Part shown: piece by piece, positions 19,842 through 27,599 of the stretch
How positions within the stretch are numbered: the stretch's first letter is position 1
Layout of the letters: the number at the start of each line of letters is the position of its first letter
NCBI GenBank assembly: GCA_937924855.1
Contig: CALEYQ010000036.1
Location: 1-32,283 of the forward strand
Length of the DNA: 32,283 nt
Reading direction: 5' to 3'
Source: an uncultured Bacteroidota bacterium
Lineage (GTDB): Bacteria > Bacteroidota > Bacteroidia > JADZBD01
Notes under the pieces: model-generated
Told to the model about the DNA's origin: nothing
The model's input: only the letters and a program-made list of their open reading frames with translations
The model's database searches: none
Translations under genes and position numbers: made by a program

Positions 19842-20130
19842 GCCAAAGCAATTAAATGCCCCGATATTTCCCTAAAAGATTCAATCAACCATTCGTTGAT
19901 AAATGCCCATTTTCTTTGCAGCCAACAAAGGGCTGATTAATTTTTTGGTTGATAAATGGGGGTTTATTAACAATCCCGCCTTTTTTCCATGTTTTGGGGT
20001 TAGGGAAAAACACAATAACATTAGGCACTGAAAATTTTCCGGGATGGAGTTTTTGAAAGATGAAATCCTGGAGGTTATCCGGATTTTTTGATAAATAAAA
20101 ATACCCGGGTTGATTATTAATTTATTGAAA
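19842..20130. promoter_or_regulatory. Divergent control region between RHS and T2SS operons
   Basis: This 289-bp gap must hold promoters for both operons. It contains the inverted repeat ATCAAC-CATTC-GTTGAT (19884-19900). The 11-mer GTTGATAAATG occurs as direct repeats at 19895-19905 and 19948-19958, 53 bp apart (about five helical turns), and the core TTGATAAAT occurs again at 20088-20096. This arrangement looks like an operator, but no regulator gene is in view. I found no convincing Bacteroidota promoter (TTTG / TAnnTTTG) in either direction, so start sites are not assigned. Confidence 0.5.
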
Positions 20131-20613
20131 ATGAAAAGATTATTTGAGTTTTGTTTCTCAAAAAAAATAGGGCATTGCCGCCTTGGTTTTCTCTGGTCCA
20201 AACACCATTTTTTTCCTGGGCCTTCGCAAAAAGGGATGACTCTAATGGAGCTTCTGGTAGTCCTGATTATTATCGGTATCCTGGTATTAATTGCGCTTCC
20301 TAATCTTACTCCCCTTATTTCCGAGGCAAAAGCAACTGAGGCGAAATTAGAGTTAGAGCATGTGTATACCCTTGAAAAAACATTTTTCTATATGCATTCA
20401 AAATACTCCCCCAATTTGAATGAAATTAAATTCGAACATGCCAAATTGAATACTGAAGGGGGGACGGCCAATTACCGGATTGAAATTGTGGAAGCCGGTT
20501 CAAACCATTTTAAGGCGCGGGCAACCGCTATTAGTGATTTTGATGGCGATGGAATTTTTAATGTATGGGAGATTGATCAGGATAAAGCATTACGCGAAAT
20601 TACCCCGGACTGA
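20131..20613 (+). CDS. gspG: Major pseudopilin, GspG-like
   Basis: The class III signal KG|MTLMELLVVLIIIGILVLIALP has Gly at -1 and Glu at +5, followed by the standard hydrophobic helix, so this is a type IV pilin-like filament subunit. From the ATG at 20131 the protein is 160 aa with a 35-residue leader, longer than usual; upstream in-frame TTG codons (20110, 20125) would lengthen it further and no closer start exists. The mature protein is ~125 aa. Its C-terminal segment DFDGDGIFNVWEID looks like an Asp-rich calcium-binding loop, in keeping with calcium binding in GspG proteins. It is first in the T2SS operon and its stop overlaps the peptidase start (TGATG). G rather than a pilus pilin is chosen from operon context. 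Confidence 0.9.
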   Translation: MKRLFEFCFSKKIGHCRLGFLWSKHHFFPGPSQKGMTLMELLVVLIIIGILVLIALPNLTPLISEAKATEAKLELEHVYTLEKTFFYMHSKYSPNLNEIKFEHAKLNTEGGTANYRIEIVEAGSNHFKARATAISDFDGDGIFNVWEIDQDKALREITPD

Positions 20614-21137
20614 TGATTATTACAGGCTCTATTTTTTCAATTGTGTGTTTGGCAATCCTTGTTATTCAGGATTTCAGGTTCAGAAAAATTTCTCCTGTTT
20701 TTATGTTCCTAATTCCCCTTTCGTTTTGCCCCCTGTTGTTATCCTATATTGAAATCGAGGTTTGGGTTTCTCAAACTATCCGGAATTTGGGTTTTGTTTG
20801 CCTGATACTTACCTTTTTGTCCATATACTCCCAAATAAGGTTCGGGTCTTTTTTGGGCTTTATTGATAAAGCCCTCGGGAAAGGCGACATTTTATTTTTT
20901 CTGGTCCTTTGCTTTTTGTTTTCTTTTTCAAATTTCATCCTCTTTTTCCTTTTTTCTTTAATCGTTTCTCTTTTAGGGTTTTGTATTTGGGCCCTGATAT
21001 CCCGCATTTCGTTGGCTACAGCAGGTTTTCCACTTGTTTCAGGAATGGGATTTTGCCTGCTGGTATTGTTAGGTGTTCGCCTGTCTATTGGGCTGGATTT
21101 TTTTTATTCTTCAATTATCCCTGAATCTGTTTTTTGA
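20613..21137 (+). CDS. gspO: Prepilin peptidase, A24 family, short form
   Basis: This 174-aa, very hydrophobic protein has about six membrane segments. The two catalytic aspartates of GxGD aspartyl proteases are visible: Asp20 in VIQDFRFRKISP and Asp92 in GKGD (residues 89-92). It lacks the N-terminal cysteine-containing methyltransferase domain of classical GspO/PilD, so it should cleave leaders but may not methylate the new N-terminus. It acts in the inner membrane on the four pseudopilin-like products of this operon. Start and stop overlap both neighbours (TGATG at each junction), implying translational coupling. Confidence 0.88.
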   Translation: MIITGSIFSIVCLAILVIQDFRFRKISPVFMFLIPLSFCPLLLSYIEIEVWVSQTIRNLGFVCLILTFLSIYSQIRFGSFLGFIDKALGKGDILFFLVLCFLFSFSNFILFFLFSLIVSLLGFCIWALISRISLATAGFPLVSGMGFCLLVLLGVRLSIGLDFFYSSIIPESVF

Positions 21138-22570
21138 TGAATACACTGGATGTGATACAATTGCCCCTTGAACTTCAGCAGGTTCTCAGCGCTGAACAGG
21201 CATGGCACTATGGTATTATTCCTAAGTCATCGGAATCTGATTCCCTGGCATTTTTCGTGGATGAAGGAAAATTAAGTGTTGAACTACAACAGGAGCTCGA
21301 AATTTTATTTGGAAAAGACATTTTTCTTGAGCCATTATCTACTGATGCTGTAAAGCAAGCCCTGAGTACTTATTACCGGAAGGATTTTGAAAAGGAAGAG
21401 GGTCTTGCTTTAAAAAGAATAAAACATTCGGATTTTCTTGCTGAATTGATTTCCGAAGCAAGGAGACTGGGTAGCAGCGATATTCATCTTGAATCGTATG
21501 AAGAGAAATCGCGGGTTCGATTCCGTATTGATGGCCAATTGGTTGAAAGATATTCGATTGATTCCCAAGAATACCCGGCACTCATAAATAAAATTAAAAT
21601 CCGGGCAAACCTTGATATTTCCGAAAAACGCCTGCCTCAGGATGGCAGAATTCACTTTCAGGATCATTCCGATAAATTCGATATTCGGGTTTCCGCCCTT
21701 CCTACCCTTCATGGGGAAAAAATAGTGCTAAGGCTTTTGCATTCCAATGCAGCGATTATTGATATTGAAAAAGTTGGATTTTCTGAAAGTCAATTGAAAT
21801 CTTATTTGCATGGAATCAAAAAACCCCACGGAATTGTTTTAATCTCAGGGCCTACAGGTTCCGGAAAAACCACCACCCTATATGCAACCCTAAAGATTTT
21901 AAATAAAAAAACAAGCAATATTCTGACCATTGAAGACCCCATCGAATATACCCTGGAGGGAATTAATCAGGTTCAGTTAAAAGAGGCTATAGGTTTAAGC
22001 TTTGCCAGTGCTTTACGCACATTTCTTCGTCAGGATCCTGATATTATCATGGTGGGTGAGATACGGGATACCGAAACGGCTAAAATGGCAGTACGGGCCG
22101 CGCTGACCGGACACCTTGTGCTTTCAACCATTCACACCAATTCAGCCTGGGGTATTGTTTCACGCCTTGCCGATTTGGAAGTACCTCCTTTTTTAATTGC
22201 GGGCATTTTGAATCTGGCAGTGGCACAACGCCTGCTTCGGACTCTTTGTCCAAATTGTAAAAAGAAAGCACCCCTGGGCAAAGAGGAACTTCCCCGGAAC
22301 TTTTTATCACCATTTACCCTTAATGAGGTTTATAAGCCTGTCGGCTGTGAGCAATGTTATTATACCGGCTATAAGGGCCGACGTGCTATTTATGAGGTCA
22401 TTTCGATTGGGGAGGATTTGGCTGAAAAAATAAGGAACAGGGATTTTACACCCTCCGGAGTTTTCGAACTTCAGGATTCAAAATCCCTCCGGGATAATGC
22501 CTTTAGTCTCTTGGCAGAGGGCTACACAAGTCTTGATGAAGTTTACCCTGTTTTATCCTCCGGGCTATGA
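21137..22570 (+). CDS. gspE: T2SS assembly ATPase GspE
   Basis: A clear GspE/PilB-type secretion ATPase of 477 aa. After a short N-terminal domain it has Walker A GPTGSGKT (residues ~238-245), an Asp box (ILTIEDPIEY), Walker B region DPDIIMVGEIRD (~300-311), His box GHLVLSTIHT (~325-334) and the zinc-binding tetracysteine CPNC...CEQC (371/374 and 404/407). The tetracysteine favours GspE/PilB over a retraction ATPase. It powers pseudopilus assembly from the cytoplasm. I start at the ATG at 21137, which overlaps the upstream TGA; a TTG sits 3 bp earlier. The N-terminal region is shorter than in many GspE proteins. No second (PilT-like) ATPase is present. Confidence 0.96.
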   Translation: MNTLDVIQLPLELQQVLSAEQAWHYGIIPKSSESDSLAFFVDEGKLSVELQQELEILFGKDIFLEPLSTDAVKQALSTYYRKDFEKEEGLALKRIKHSDFLAELISEARRLGSSDIHLESYEEKSRVRFRIDGQLVERYSIDSQEYPALINKIKIRANLDISEKRLPQDGRIHFQDHSDKFDIRVSALPTLHGEKIVLRLLHSNAAIIDIEKVGFSESQLKSYLHGIKKPHGIVLISGPTGSGKTTTLYATLKILNKKTSNILTIEDPIEYTLEGINQVQLKEAIGLSFASALRTFLRQDPDIIMVGEIRDTETAKMAVRAALTGHLVLSTIHTNSAWGIVSRLADLEVPPFLIAGILNLAVAQRLLRTLCPNCKKKAPLGKEELPRNFLSPFTLNEVYKPVGCEQCYYTGYKGRRAIYEVISIGEDLAEKIRNRDFTPSGVFELQDSKSLRDNAFSLLAEGYTSLDEVYPVLSSGL

Positions 22571-24444
22571 TGATAAAAAAAATGAGATATTTCGTTTTGC
22601 TGATTCTTTTTTTTCAATCCTTTATTTGCCTGGGACAGGATCGGTTTTCTACAATTGAAAATAAGCTCCGGGATCTTGCACAGACTAACCCCGGATTGAA
22701 TGGGAAAGTTGAACTTTCCGTCAGTGGCGCAAACATTCAGGATTTTATTCGGGGTCTGGCATCAACCCATGGCCTTAATGTTAGCGTGGATGCCCCACTG
22801 AATCAAAAAGTCTTTAATAACTTTTCAAATGTTACGGTTGCAGAGGTGTTGTTATTTCTATGCCGGAAATACGATCTTGAAATTACGTTTATCGGTTCAA
22901 TCTTGTCATTTTCCCAGTTTGTTCCTCCTGTTGCTCCCCCTCTCAAATTTATCCCGAAAGCGCTCAAAATCAACTTTGATAAAACTAATAATCTCATCTC
23001 ATTTGATCTTCAGTCTGACAGCCTGGTTTATGTTGCAAAAGAGTTTACTGCATTAACAGGAAGAAATATTGTTTTTGCTCCTGAGCTCGCGGGAAAATCT
23101 TTAACAGCATTCGTTAAGGATCTTCCCCTTTCCGACGCTCTTGAAATGCTTGCTTTTGGCAATGGGTTAAAGGTAACTTCCACGGAGTTGGCGTTTTTTT
23201 TGGAGAAAGGTGAATCCTCTAAACCAGGATTAGTTAAAAAGGGTAATACGAATTCATCACAAGGAATGGACTTAAAAAGCGCAAACGGTTTGATTTCCCT
23301 TGATGCCAAAAATATCCCCATTAGTGAAATAATAAATGCGGTTTCTCTTGAACTCGGAAACAATTACTTTTTGTTTTCTGAGCCTAAAGGTAATAGTACC
23401 CTTGTTGTGGAAGATGTAACCTATGAAGAATTCCTTTCATACCTTCTTAACGGTTCTGATTATACATTTCGGAAAGACAAGTCAATTTATTTAATTGGAG
23501 ACAGAAACCTTGAGGGACTTAGGGCTACAACCGTTATCCAGCTTCAAAACCGAACCATCGACAAGGTGCTTGATATGATACCCGGTGATTTGAGAAAAGG
23601 CGTTGAATTGAAAACATTTCCCGACCTCAATAGTATAATTGTCTCAGGTTCCCAGCCCAGAATAAATGAAATTCAGGTATTCCTTCAGTCCCTGGATAAG
23701 GTAGTTCCGAATATTGTAATTGATGTAATTATTGCCGATGTAAGGGATTCAAAGACTGTTTCAACGGGAATAAAAGCAGGGTTGGGAACCGCTCCTTCGC
23801 AAACGGGCGGAACGGTATTTCCTTCGGTTGATCTCACGCTTAGCTCCGGAACTATTAATGAAATTATTTCAGGGATAAATGGATTTGGTATTGTAAACCT
23901 TGGAAATGTTACACCCAATTTTTATATAAGTCTGAAGGCTATGGAAACCCAGGGTTTTTTAAAACTTCGCTCAACCCCCAAATTATCAACCTTGAACGGA
24001 CACATGGCCAATATGAGTATAGGAAAAACGGAATATTATCTCGAAACTTCTAACAATGTAATTGGCACCCAAAATCCACAAAACATTATTACCCAGCAAT
24101 ACAAGTCTGTGAATGCTGATTTGTCGATTACTATAAATCCGACTGTTTCGGGTGATGATCAGATTACGCTTGAGATTACCGTTAAACAAAGCAGTTTTAC
24201 AGAAAGGATTAATCCAAGTGCTCCCCCGGGCACCATTACCCGTGAGTTTAAATCATTAATACGAATAAAGAACGGTCAAACCATTATTTTAGGTGGCCTT
24301 GAGGAGAATAGTACCAGCGATTCCGGATCCGGGGTTCCCTTTTTATCCAGAATACCTGTAATTAAATGGTTGTTTAGTAGTCGTACCAAAACAAAGTCAA
24401 ATAATAAGCTTACTGTTTTTATAAAACCCACCGTTGTTTATTAA
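22567..24444 (+). CDS. gspD: Outer-membrane secretin GspD with three N0-like domains
   Basis: This 625-aa protein has a signal peptide (cleavage near CLGQ|D), three related ~70-residue N0/STN-like domains (about residues 48-118, 144-215 and 243-312), one secretin N-domain (~318-390) and the C-terminal secretin channel domain (~395-625). The channel domain carries the signature VPFLSRIPVIKWLF (590-603) followed by FIKPTVV. It forms the outer-membrane gate of the machine. There is no lipobox and no obvious extra S-domain, so if a pilotin is used it is not recognisable by motif. The start overlaps the end of gspE by 4 bp. The tandem N0-like domains are unusual; GspD usually has N0 followed by N1-N3. 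Confidence 0.94.
   Translation: MMIKKMRYFVLLILFFQSFICLGQDRFSTIENKLRDLAQTNPGLNGKVELSVSGANIQDFIRGLASTHGLNVSVDAPLNQKVFNNFSNVTVAEVLLFLCRKYDLEITFIGSILSFSQFVPPVAPPLKFIPKALKINFDKTNNLISFDLQSDSLVYVAKEFTALTGRNIVFAPELAGKSLTAFVKDLPLSDALEMLAFGNGLKVTSTELAFFLEKGESSKPGLVKKGNTNSSQGMDLKSANGLISLDAKNIPISEIINAVSLELGNNYFLFSEPKGNSTLVVEDVTYEEFLSYLLNGSDYTFRKDKSIYLIGDRNLEGLRATTVIQLQNRTIDKVLDMIPGDLRKGVELKTFPDLNSIIVSGSQPRINEIQVFLQSLDKVVPNIVIDVIIADVRDSKTVSTGIKAGLGTAPSQTGGTVFPSVDLTLSSGTINEIISGINGFGIVNLGNVTPNFYISLKAMETQGFLKLRSTPKLSTLNGHMANMSIGKTEYYLETSNNVIGTQNPQNIITQQYKSVNADLSITINPTVSGDDQITLEITVKQSSFTERINPSAPPGTITREFKSLIRIKNGQTIILGGLEENSTSDSGSGVPFLSRIPVIKWLFSSRTKTKSNNKLTVFIKPTVVY
22708..23500 (+). repeat. Three N0/STN-like domain copies in the secretin
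   Basis: The three segments start VELSVSGANIQDFIRGLAST, ISFDLQSDSLVYVAKEFTAL and ISLDAKNIPISEIINAVSLE. Each continues with a 'N-hydrophobic-strand', a 'V/L-T/P-hydrophobic EVL/DAL/EFL helix' and a closing strand (ILSFSQF, LAFFLEKG, SIYLIGD). The pattern matches the beta-alpha-beta layout of secretin N0/STN domains. The match is by eye and at low identity. Confidence 0.65.
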
Positions 24445-24449
24445 AAATA

Positions 24450-25649
24450 TTGGATTTGTTTTTTGGAGTAAATAAGAAAGTGATCGGCTTAAATCTTCAT
24501 TTTAGAAAAGATGGTGGGGAGGAGCTTCGTGTTGCCTGGATGGAATTGAAAAAGGGGAAGCTGCTTGTTTCCCGTTCGGAAGTTGTAACCGTTGAAAACA
24601 TAAAGAACCTGCCTTCTGATATCCCTATCAGTATTTCCATAACAGGGCGGGGAATAATCACCAGGAACTTTACTAATGTTGAGGAGGATGCTGATTTTTT
24701 AGGTCGGATTTTACCGGGTGCGGCGCCAGAGGACTTTTTGCTACAATCATTTCCATGTGTTAATGGTAGCCGGATTGTTAGCGTGATGAGATTGGATGTT
24801 TTAACTAACAAACTGGAAGAATTAACTCAGAATAATGACCGGATTCTAGCTGTATTTCTTGGTCCTGCTATTGTAGGAAGTGTTTTTTCCCTGCTGCATA
24901 TTGATCTGGGGAATAAAGGAGGCCTGTCCTTTTTGGATTATGAGATAAAATTTGAAAATGGGAGCATTCAGGGTGTTTCACCGACAGAAAAAATTTCTGA
25001 AAGTTTTTTTGTTGAGGAACTGAATATTGACAGTTCCTACCTCCCAGCGTTTGCTTCCGGCCTCGAATTTTTGTTTAATAATTACCCCGAATTGAATTTC
25101 CCACCCAAAGTCAATTCTGCACGAGAGGAATTTTCCTGGAAGAAAAAATTCAAATTATCATCGCTTTTGATTTACCCCTTTTTGTTTGGTGCATTAATTG
25201 TCAATTATTTCCTCTATTCAGGGTATAAAGAATCCTTTGGGCGATTAATTACAGAGCAAGGCTATACCAGGGAAATTAAAAATCGTGCTGACTCAGCAAG
25301 AAATGCCCTTTTGAAAAACAAAGAATTGTTTGATAAAATAGGTGCGAACCACCATGGGCCTACTTCATTTTTTGCTGATCGTCTTGTTTCTGATATGCCT
25401 GCAGGAATTAACTTGAATAGACTTGTTTTTTTTCCGGTGAAAAAGACTGAATTAGCAAGTGGCCAGGGAGTTTCTTTTCTTAAGGATTTAGTAATTGTTA
25501 ATGGGAGTTGTACCAGCAACGATGCATTGAACAAGTGGATTGAAAAAATGAGAACCAGAGAATGGATTGAAAATGTTCACCTTCGGAATTTTGTCCGGGA
25601 AACAACAAATCAACCTGCTGATTTTAGCATAGAGTTAAATATTAGATAA
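24450..25649 (+). CDS. gspL: GspL-like inner-membrane platform protein
   Basis: This 399-aa protein has a cytoplasmic N-terminal half (~1-230), one membrane segment (LLIYPFLFGALIVNYFLY, ~239-257), a helical stretch and a C-terminal periplasmic domain (~290-399) with an FLKDLVIVNG strand pattern typical of PilN/GspL ferredoxin-like domains. The topology is that of GspL (equivalent to PilM fused to PilN), which links GspE to the periplasmic parts. Position between gspD and a GspM-like gene supports this. The start is a TTG at 24450, 5 bp after gspD, giving LDLFFGVNKKVIGL; the next in-frame ATG would remove 30 residues of that domain. Sequence identity to classical GspL looks very low. Confidence 0.75.
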   Translation: MDLFFGVNKKVIGLNLHFRKDGGEELRVAWMELKKGKLLVSRSEVVTVENIKNLPSDIPISISITGRGIITRNFTNVEEDADFLGRILPGAAPEDFLLQSFPCVNGSRIVSVMRLDVLTNKLEELTQNNDRILAVFLGPAIVGSVFSLLHIDLGNKGGLSFLDYEIKFENGSIQGVSPTEKISESFFVEELNIDSSYLPAFASGLEFLFNNYPELNFPPKVNSAREEFSWKKKFKLSSLLIYPFLFGALIVNYFLYSGYKESFGRLITEQGYTREIKNRADSARNALLKNKELFDKIGANHHGPTSFFADRLVSDMPAGINLNRLVFFPVKKTELASGQGVSFLKDLVIVNGSCTSNDALNKWIEKMRTREWIENVHLRNFVRETTNQPADFSIELNIR

Positions 25650-26180
25650 ATGTTTAAAAATGTTTCATATAATAAGTTGACCCGTTTTTCCTGGGCAGGG
25701 GGTATTCTTTTGTTTTTCCTTTCATGGCAGTTTGTTTTTAAAAAGACTATTCAATTGAAATCTGAGGTAAATAGCCTCTTGCTCGAATCCGGAAAAGGTG
25801 CCATTAATGAGACAGAATTAAAAGAGCTGGAACTGGAGTTAATTACCACTGAGAATCTGCTTGGTGCCGGATCCCATAGTAATACAAGACAGGTGTTGTT
25901 GAGTTTTGTTTCCGGTTATTGTTCGTCGAATAATTTATTGTTAAGGCAGATCCCAGGAGTTTCCACCCAAATTGAAAATGGTTTTATAATTGAAACAAAT
26001 TCATTCATTGTCGACGGTGGTTTTTTAGGTCTGCTGAAATTGCATTATGAAATTGAAACAAAATTGAAAACCGGCCATTTAAGTTCTGTTGAATACCGTC
26101 TTAACCAAAACAAGGAGGGTGGGAAAAAAGTGCTTTCCGGGATTTTTATGCTTCAAAACGTAAAGAAAAAAGAAATATGA
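25650..26180 (+). CDS. gspM: GspM/PilO-like inner-membrane protein
   Basis: The 176-aa protein has a short cytoplasmic tail, one membrane helix (FSWAGGILLFFLSWQFVF, ~13-30), a helix with coiled-coil character (KSEVNSLLLES ... ELKELELELITTENLL) and a small alpha/beta periplasmic domain (NGFIIETNSFIVDGGFLGLL). This is the architecture of GspM/PilO, which dimerises with GspL/PilN. It abuts the GspL-like gene (TAA directly followed by ATG). The assignment rests on topology and position, not on a signature motif. Confidence 0.72.
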   Translation: MFKNVSYNKLTRFSWAGGILLFFLSWQFVFKKTIQLKSEVNSLLLESGKGAINETELKELELELITTENLLGAGSHSNTRQVLLSFVSGYCSSNNLLLRQIPGVSTQIENGFIIETNSFIVDGGFLGLLKLHYEIETKLKTGHLSSVEYRLNQNKEGGKKVLSGIFMLQNVKKKEI

Positions 26181-27103
26181 TGCGTTATTTTTATTTGCTG
26201 GTTGTATTGTCGGCCCTTGTTTTGGGCTCCTGCACCCGGGATTTTATTGAGCCAAATCTGGAGGGGAAAAATGTTGCTTTGCTTTCCCCTCCTGATAATT
26301 TCTATACACAATCCAATCAGGTAACATTTTTTTGGGAGGAGGTAGAAGGTGCAAGTCATTATCGGCTGCAGATAGTGGATTCGGTTTTTTCATTCATTAG
26401 GAGGATTATTCTTGATACTGCAATTACTGGATTTTCATGGATTCAACCTCTTCAACCGGGTTACTATAGCTGGAGAATTAAAGCCCAAAATGCTTCATCT
26501 TCCACCGGGTTTTCGTCTCCGAGATCAATTCGCGTTGATACCACCTCGAACATTTCCTCGCAGATAATTTTTCTTCAAAATCCAACAAATAGTGCATTCT
26601 TGAATTTTCAAAATATCCATTTTCGATGGACTGATTTACCGGCGGCGGAAGATTACCGGTTTCAAATTCTTGATTCCGGATACAGCCTGGTTTACGAACA
26701 AATTCTTCGGGAAGACTCATTATCATACTTCTTACAGGAAGGAAATTGGGTATGGCGGGTCCGGGGGCAAAATAGTATTAGTAATACTCCTTATACAACA
26801 AGAACTTTTACTATTGATATTACTCCACCATCCAGCCCCATTCTGAATTTTCCCGGGCCTAACGATACGGTTAGTAGCCCGGTGCAATTGTCATGGACAA
26901 GGGATGTGTCAGCAATGGCCGATTCTTTATATGTTTACCCTGATTCACTGGTTTCAGCACCCCTGATTAATTTGATTACCGGTGGCACCACATATGCATT
27001 TTCAGGTGGCACCGGTCAAATTTATTTTTGGAGGATCCGATCCCGCGACCAGGCCGGGAACTGGAGTGGTTTTAGCCCTTTGCGAAAATTTAGAATTAAT
27101 TGA
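26177..27103 (+). CDS. Lipoprotein with three FN3-like domains in the T2SS operon
   Basis: This 308-aa protein has a lipoprotein signal with lipobox LGSC (Cys19), followed by three ~85-residue beta-sandwich domains: ~36-125, ~130-215 and ~218-308. Each has an SPPDN/NPTNS/FPGPND opening, a central FxW strand and a Y.WR[IV]..[QR]....G motif (YYSWRIKAQN, NWVWRVRGQN, IYFWRIRSRD). The fold resembles FN3 and SusE-type modules in Bacteroidota lipoproteins. The gene overlaps gspM by 4 bp and abuts the GspC-like gene, so it is an integral operon member. It may be a phylum-specific pilotin, a GspN-like part or a surface substrate receptor; which one is inference. Confidence 0.85.
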   Translation: MMRYFYLLVVLSALVLGSCTRDFIEPNLEGKNVALLSPPDNFYTQSNQVTFFWEEVEGASHYRLQIVDSVFSFIRRIILDTAITGFSWIQPLQPGYYSWRIKAQNASSSTGFSSPRSIRVDTTSNISSQIIFLQNPTNSAFLNFQNIHFRWTDLPAAEDYRFQILDSGYSLVYEQILREDSLSYFLQEGNWVWRVRGQNSISNTPYTTRTFTIDITPPSSPILNFPGPNDTVSSPVQLSWTRDVSAMADSLYVYPDSLVSAPLINLITGGTTYAFSGGTGQIYFWRIRSRDQAGNWSGFSPLRKFRIN

Positions 27104-27589
27104 ATGTGGAGCAATAAAAAATTGTTGTTTGTTTTGCTTTTAGGCACAGGCTTGCTTTGGGGTTTAATTGCTTATAGAATTTTCGGAAATTTTTTCCGGA
27201 GGGATCAAAATTTGAATTCCATAATTCCTGTTAAAATTGCAGAAAAAGCGAGGGTGAGAACCGACACTTTTACACTGCTTGCAAACTACCGTGACCCATT
27301 TCTTTCCGGGTTTGCTTCCACTGTTTCCGTGTCAACAAATAAAAAATTACCTTCTAACAGCGAGAAATCACGGCAGGAAATAAAGTCTCCAGTTAATTGG
27401 CCTGGAATTGTTTATGGGGGAATGATAAAAAATCAAAACACCAATTACCAAACAGCATTAATAACTATTAACGGTCAGGGGGAAATAGTGTCCCGGGGAA
27501 TGATTTGTAAAGAAATAAAGATTTTAGGAATTTTTCCGGATTCTATAGAATTAGGTTATGGAAATGAAATAAAGACATTTAGGAAATAA
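27104..27589 (+). CDS. gspC: GspC/PilP-like periplasmic connector
   Basis: This 161-aa protein has an N-terminal membrane anchor (~7-24), a linker, then the box YRDPF (residues 62-66) and a compact beta domain (WPGIVYGGMIKNQNTNYQTA ... MICKEIKILGIFPDSIELGY). The RDPF box and the following beta domain are characteristic of PilP and the homology region of GspC, which bind the secretin N0 domain and so join inner- and outer-membrane parts. There is no PDZ domain, unlike classical GspC. It directly follows the lipoprotein gene. In a system whose secretin has three N0-like domains, this connector is a natural binding partner. Confidence 0.78.
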   Translation: MWSNKKLLFVLLLGTGLLWGLIAYRIFGNFFRRDQNLNSIIPVKIAEKARVRTDTFTLLANYRDPFLSGFASTVSVSTNKKLPSNSEKSRQEIKSPVNWPGIVYGGMIKNQNTNYQTALITINGQGEIVSRGMICKEIKILGIFPDSIELGYGNEIKTFRK

Positions 27590-27599
27590 AATTTAGGCC

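Noticed and set aside
19881..20201. 106-aa minus-strand ORF in the divergent gap
   Set aside because: It overlaps the start of the pseudopilin gene and the repeat-bearing control region, and its translation is low-quality with no recognisable feature.
20771..21007. 78-aa Lys/Arg-rich minus-strand ORF
   Set aside because: It is the reverse of the T-rich membrane segments of the prepilin peptidase, which explains its Lys/Arg/Glu bias.
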